Below, one piece after another: positions 61,634-64,000 of a DNA stretch of 64,000 nt (position 1 is the stretch's first letter; every line of letters starts with the position of its first letter). The position numbers were made by a program, and so were the translations under genes. The notes below the pieces were generated by a model. The model did no database searches, was not told the origin of the DNA, and worked only from the letters and a program-made list of their open reading frames with translations. This DNA comes from an uncultured Bryobacteraceae bacterium (GTDB lineage Bacteria; Acidobacteriota; Terriglobia; Bryobacterales; Bryobacteraceae): assembly GCA_938027685.1 (NCBI GenBank), contig CALJAM010000029.1:62001-126000 (forward strand). The letters run 5' to 3'.

Positions 61634-64000
61634 TCAGAAAACGTAGCGCAGCGCGAGCACGATGCGGCGCTTACCGCCGTCCTGCCCCCACTGGTTCAGG
61701 AAGTTCGCCGAGCTGACCCGCGCCTCGGGGATCCCGAAATCACGCGTGTTGGTGGCGCGGTACAGCTCGGCGCGAATTTGCAGGATATTGTTCTCGCCCA
61801 CCCGTGTATTCTTGATGAGCGCCACGTTGAAGTTGGTGATGCCGTCCGCGCGAAGCACGTTCCGGCCCAAGTTGCCCAGCGGCTTCTCAGCCGTCACACG
61901 CGAGAACAGTTGCGCGCCGCCCGCCCAAGAGATTTCCTCCACTGACATCCGGGCCAGGTCCAGGCGCGTGCTCGCGTTGGCGCGGATGGCGTTGCCCACC
62001 AGCGCATCAATCCCGCTCAGGCGGAAGCCGGGATCGGCCCCGTCCAGCGCCGAGAAGGGCGCGCCGGACTGTAAGGTCAGGAACGGACCGACCTGCCACC
62101 CCCCCAGCAGCCTGCGCCACACTCCGCGCTGTTCACGGAAAAAGGGCGCCTCATAGACCGCGTTGGCCGTCAGACGGTGGGGACGATCGTAGCTGGAACG
62201 GCCGCGGTCGGCCCGCCGGTTGTAGGAATCCTGCGCCACCGCCACTTCGCCCGAAAGCGAGGGATTGAAAACGTCCGATGCTCCGTCGATGAAGGCGCTC
62301 CAGGTGTAGTGCGCCGCCAGCACCAAGCCGCGCGAAAGGCGCTTCTCGAGGCCGGCTTGAAGCGAATGGTAGATCGAGCCGGTCGCGTTGGCCCGTAACC
62401 GGATCACGCCTCGGCCGGGATCGAGCCGTAACGTACCCCGGTTGTTGTTCTCCGGGAGCGTCGGATTGCCGTCAATGGTCTGATAGAGCGCGGTGCCTTT
62501 AGTGCCCACGTAGCCGATCGTCAACAACCAGTCCGACCGCATCTCCCGCTGGAACTGCAGCGCGACCTGCTCCGCGTAGGGACTGCGGAAATCCGCGTCC
62601 ACGATCGTTCGCGTAGCCAGCATCGGATCGGGGATCTCGGGCGCCGCACCGCTCAGCTGTCTCAGCAGGACGAACGAGTTGGGCGTTCGCGCAGGCAAGT
62701 TCACTGCGTGCAGGAACGGGAAGGTGTTGGCGATGTTCGCAGCGATGTTCAGGAAGGCGAAGTCGTAGGTGCGCGCGTAGCCGCCGCGCAGCACGAGCTT
62801 CTCTTCGCCGGTCAGATAAGCCAGCGGGCCTGCTCCTTGGGGCAGCCGGAGGCTGAAACTGAAGCGCGGCGCCCAATTGTTGCGGTCGCGGCGGGGCACG
62901 GGCTCCAGCCGATAGCTTGGATTGCCGCCGGCCGCCGCCACGATTCGGTCGTTGACTCGTTTCAGATCGGCGATGGGATTGCCGGGCGACTCGTAGCGGA
63001 TCCCGTAGGTGAGTGTCACGCGCGATGTCAACCGCCATTCGTCCTGAACGAACCAGAAGTAATCGGAGTATCGGTAGTGCTGGACGGGCTCCGCGCCGGG
63101 CAGCGGGATCCGGACGGAAGCGGTCTGCGCTAGGTCATCCACCAGGTCCTGAAGCGTGTTGTAAACCAGCCGTCCGCGAGTCGTGGTCCAGAAAAAGCCG
63201 GCTACGTCCTGCCGTCGGAAGTCGATGCCTATCTTGAGAGCGTGAGCCCCGCGCGCTGCGCCGAAGGTGTACTGGACCTGGTAGGTATTGTGGAACCGGA
63301 ACTGAGGGAGGTTCACGGCCAGCCCGATGGCGGTGCGCGAAGGTCCGGCGTTGAAACCCGTCAGACCCAGCTCCGTTACCTCGATGCTCGGGATGCGCTC
63401 GGAGCGGGGGTCTGCCGCCGTGTTCGTGGAAGCGAGCCGCTGCCAGCCGAGGCGAACTTCGCCTTGGGCGGTGGGTGTGTATGAGCTGCTCAACCATGCC
63501 ACTGCCGCCTGCCGCCTGGCTGGCGACGCCGTCGTCAAGCCCGGCGGTGTCGCCTGGCCTGCGCCCGAACTTACCTGGTCGCTGAAAAGGTACCGCGCGC
63601 CCATGCTGTGACGCTGGTCGAAATGGTGATCGCCGCGTGCTGACCACTGCCAGTCGCGAAACTCGGCCACGGTCGAGCCCGTAAGGGTACCTAGAGGAAT
63701 GCGCAGCGCCTGGCCGCCGATCGTCAGCCGCGCGGCCAGGTTGGGCAGCGGCGTCTGCGCCGGCGGCAGGTTGTCGAGCAGCGCGCGCACGACCGGGCGA
63801 TCGCCCGCCACTTGTTCGAGGAACCGGCGGCCTTCCTCGGTAGGAACGCCGCGGATGGTCGTGCCGCTGTTGAGCTGCCGATCGGTCCACCGCTGTAAGG
63901 AACCGAAGAAGAAAGTTCTGTTCCTGCGCGCGGGACCGCCCAGTGTTGCGCCGAACTGATTTTCCCTGCGGAGGGGTGCGCTCTCGAACAAGGGGCGCGG
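61634..64000 (-). CDS. TonB-dependent outer-membrane receptor, Oar-like (5' end outside window)
   Basis: At least 788 residues are visible; the frame stays open to base 64000, so the start, signal peptide, regulatory-like repeat and plug lie beyond the window. Visible blocks include 'NQFGATLGGPARRNRTFFFGSLQ' (plug/barrel junction of Oar-type receptors), 'RGDHHFDQRHSMGARYLFSD', 'WLLTIGYVGTKGTALYQTIDGN' and 'SLQAGLEKRLSRGLVLAAHYTWS'. It ends in Phe (ALRYVF). It is a homologue of the receptor at 1-2880 but clearly diverged, so it probably serves a different substrate. No SusD-like partner is seen. Confidence 0.9.
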   Translation of the reverse strand, partial: PRPLFESAPLRRENQFGATLGGPARRNRTFFFGSLQRWTDRQLNSGTTIRGVPTEEGRRFLEQVAGDRPVVRALLDNLPPAQTPLPNLAARLTIGGQALRIPLGTLTGSTVAEFRDWQWSARGDHHFDQRHSMGARYLFSDQVSSGAGQATPPGLTTASPARRQAAVAWLSSSYTPTAQGEVRLGWQRLASTNTAADPRSERIPSIEVTELGLTGFNAGPSRTAIGLAVNLPQFRFHNTYQVQYTFGAARGAHALKIGIDFRRQDVAGFFWTTTRGRLVYNTLQDLVDDLAQTASVRIPLPGAEPVQHYRYSDYFWFVQDEWRLTSRVTLTYGIRYESPGNPIADLKRVNDRIVAAAGGNPSYRLEPVPRRDRNNWAPRFSFSLRLPQGAGPLAYLTGEEKLVLRGGYARTYDFAFLNIAANIANTFPFLHAVNLPARTPNSFVLLRQLSGAAPEIPDPMLATRTIVDADFRSPYAEQVALQFQREMRSDWLLTIGYVGTKGTALYQTIDGNPTLPENNNRGTLRLDPGRGVIRLRANATGSIYHSLQAGLEKRLSRGLVLAAHYTWSAFIDGASDVFNPSLSGEVAVAQDSYNRRADRGRSSYDRPHRLTANAVYEAPFFREQRGVWRRLLGGWQVGPFLTLQSGAPFSALDGADPGFRLSGIDALVGNAIRANASTRLDLARMSVEEISWAGGAQLFSRVTAEKPLGNLGRNVLRADGITNFNVALIKNTRVGENNILQIRAELYRATNTRDFGIPEARVSSANFLNQWGQDGGKRRIVLALRYVF

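Overview
The window is 64 kb of GC-rich, gene-dense bacterial chromosome, most likely from the phylum Acidobacteriota (Bryobacterales/Solibacter-like). Evidence: Oar-type TonB-dependent receptors truncated at both window ends, two VWFA proteins of the type expanded in Acidobacteria, a winged-helix regulator fused to PD40 propeller repeats, many Tat-exported '-TRREF-' enzymes, a Gram-negative envelope (KDO synthesis genes, AsmA, lytic transglycosylase, lipoproteins) and a bacterial initiator tRNA. There are no rRNA genes, CRISPR arrays, transposases or prophage genes. This assignment is inferred from gene content, not from a phylogeny.

Layout. 1-8.3 kb: TonB receptor (5' end missing), ToxR/CadC-like regulator with a tandem-repeat operator candidate, then a hydrolase/YVTN-propeller pair. 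8.3-15.3 kb: one minus-strand run xdhC-mocA-asmA-(GAF-like)-slt, mostly joined by stop/start overlaps. 15.4-21.7 kb (plus): HAD phosphatase, a degenerate sensor-kinase/receiver hybrid, sulfatase, apiosidase-like (DUF4038) hydrolase and tsaB. 21.7-25 kb (minus): kdsB-pyrG-kdsA, a CMP-KDO supply operon. 25-27.2 kb: tandem VWFA genes and a 69-residue protein. 27.2-31.2 kb: YkgJ-type cysteine-cluster protein, a Tat-exported sugar-isomerase-like protein, a zf-TFIIB protein and a methyltransferase. 31.3-34.9 kb: tRNA-fMet, S41 protease and a GMP synthetase with a eukaryote-like long C-terminus. 34.9-37.6 kb: a lipoprotein pair (orphan sugar-binding protein and a carbohydrate-active-looking lipoprotein). 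37.7-43.4 kb: M1 aminopeptidase convergent with an exported tricorn-type protease. 43.5-48.1 kb: HAD, haem-binding and di-haem peroxidase genes, then an M28 membrane peptidase. 48.1-51.3 kb: Gfo/Idh oxidoreductase and GH127. 51.4-54.1 kb: kaiB-like gene, PAS histidine kinase and a receiver-CpaE/MinD fusion. 54.3-61.6 kb: Spy-like protein, creatininase-like protein, O6-alkylguanine transferase, aldehyde dehydrogenase, GH106-like enzyme and CPBP protease. 61.6-64 kb: second TonB receptor (5' end missing).

How it fits together. The cell looks like a heterotroph using complex plant-type glycans (GH106, GH127, DUF4038, sulfatase, TonB receptors) and peptides (tricorn, M1, M28, S41). The most unusual loci are (i) the kaiB-HK-REC/CpaE operon, a candidate clock-like or cell-positioning signalling module; (ii) the hybrid kinase that has lost its phospho-acceptor His, its ATP-binding glycine motifs and its receiver Asp; (iii) a recurrent start-site architecture in which a TANNNT -10 box lies only 5-11 nt from the start codon, predicting many leaderless mRNAs; and (iv) an exported tricorn/M1 peptide-processing pair.
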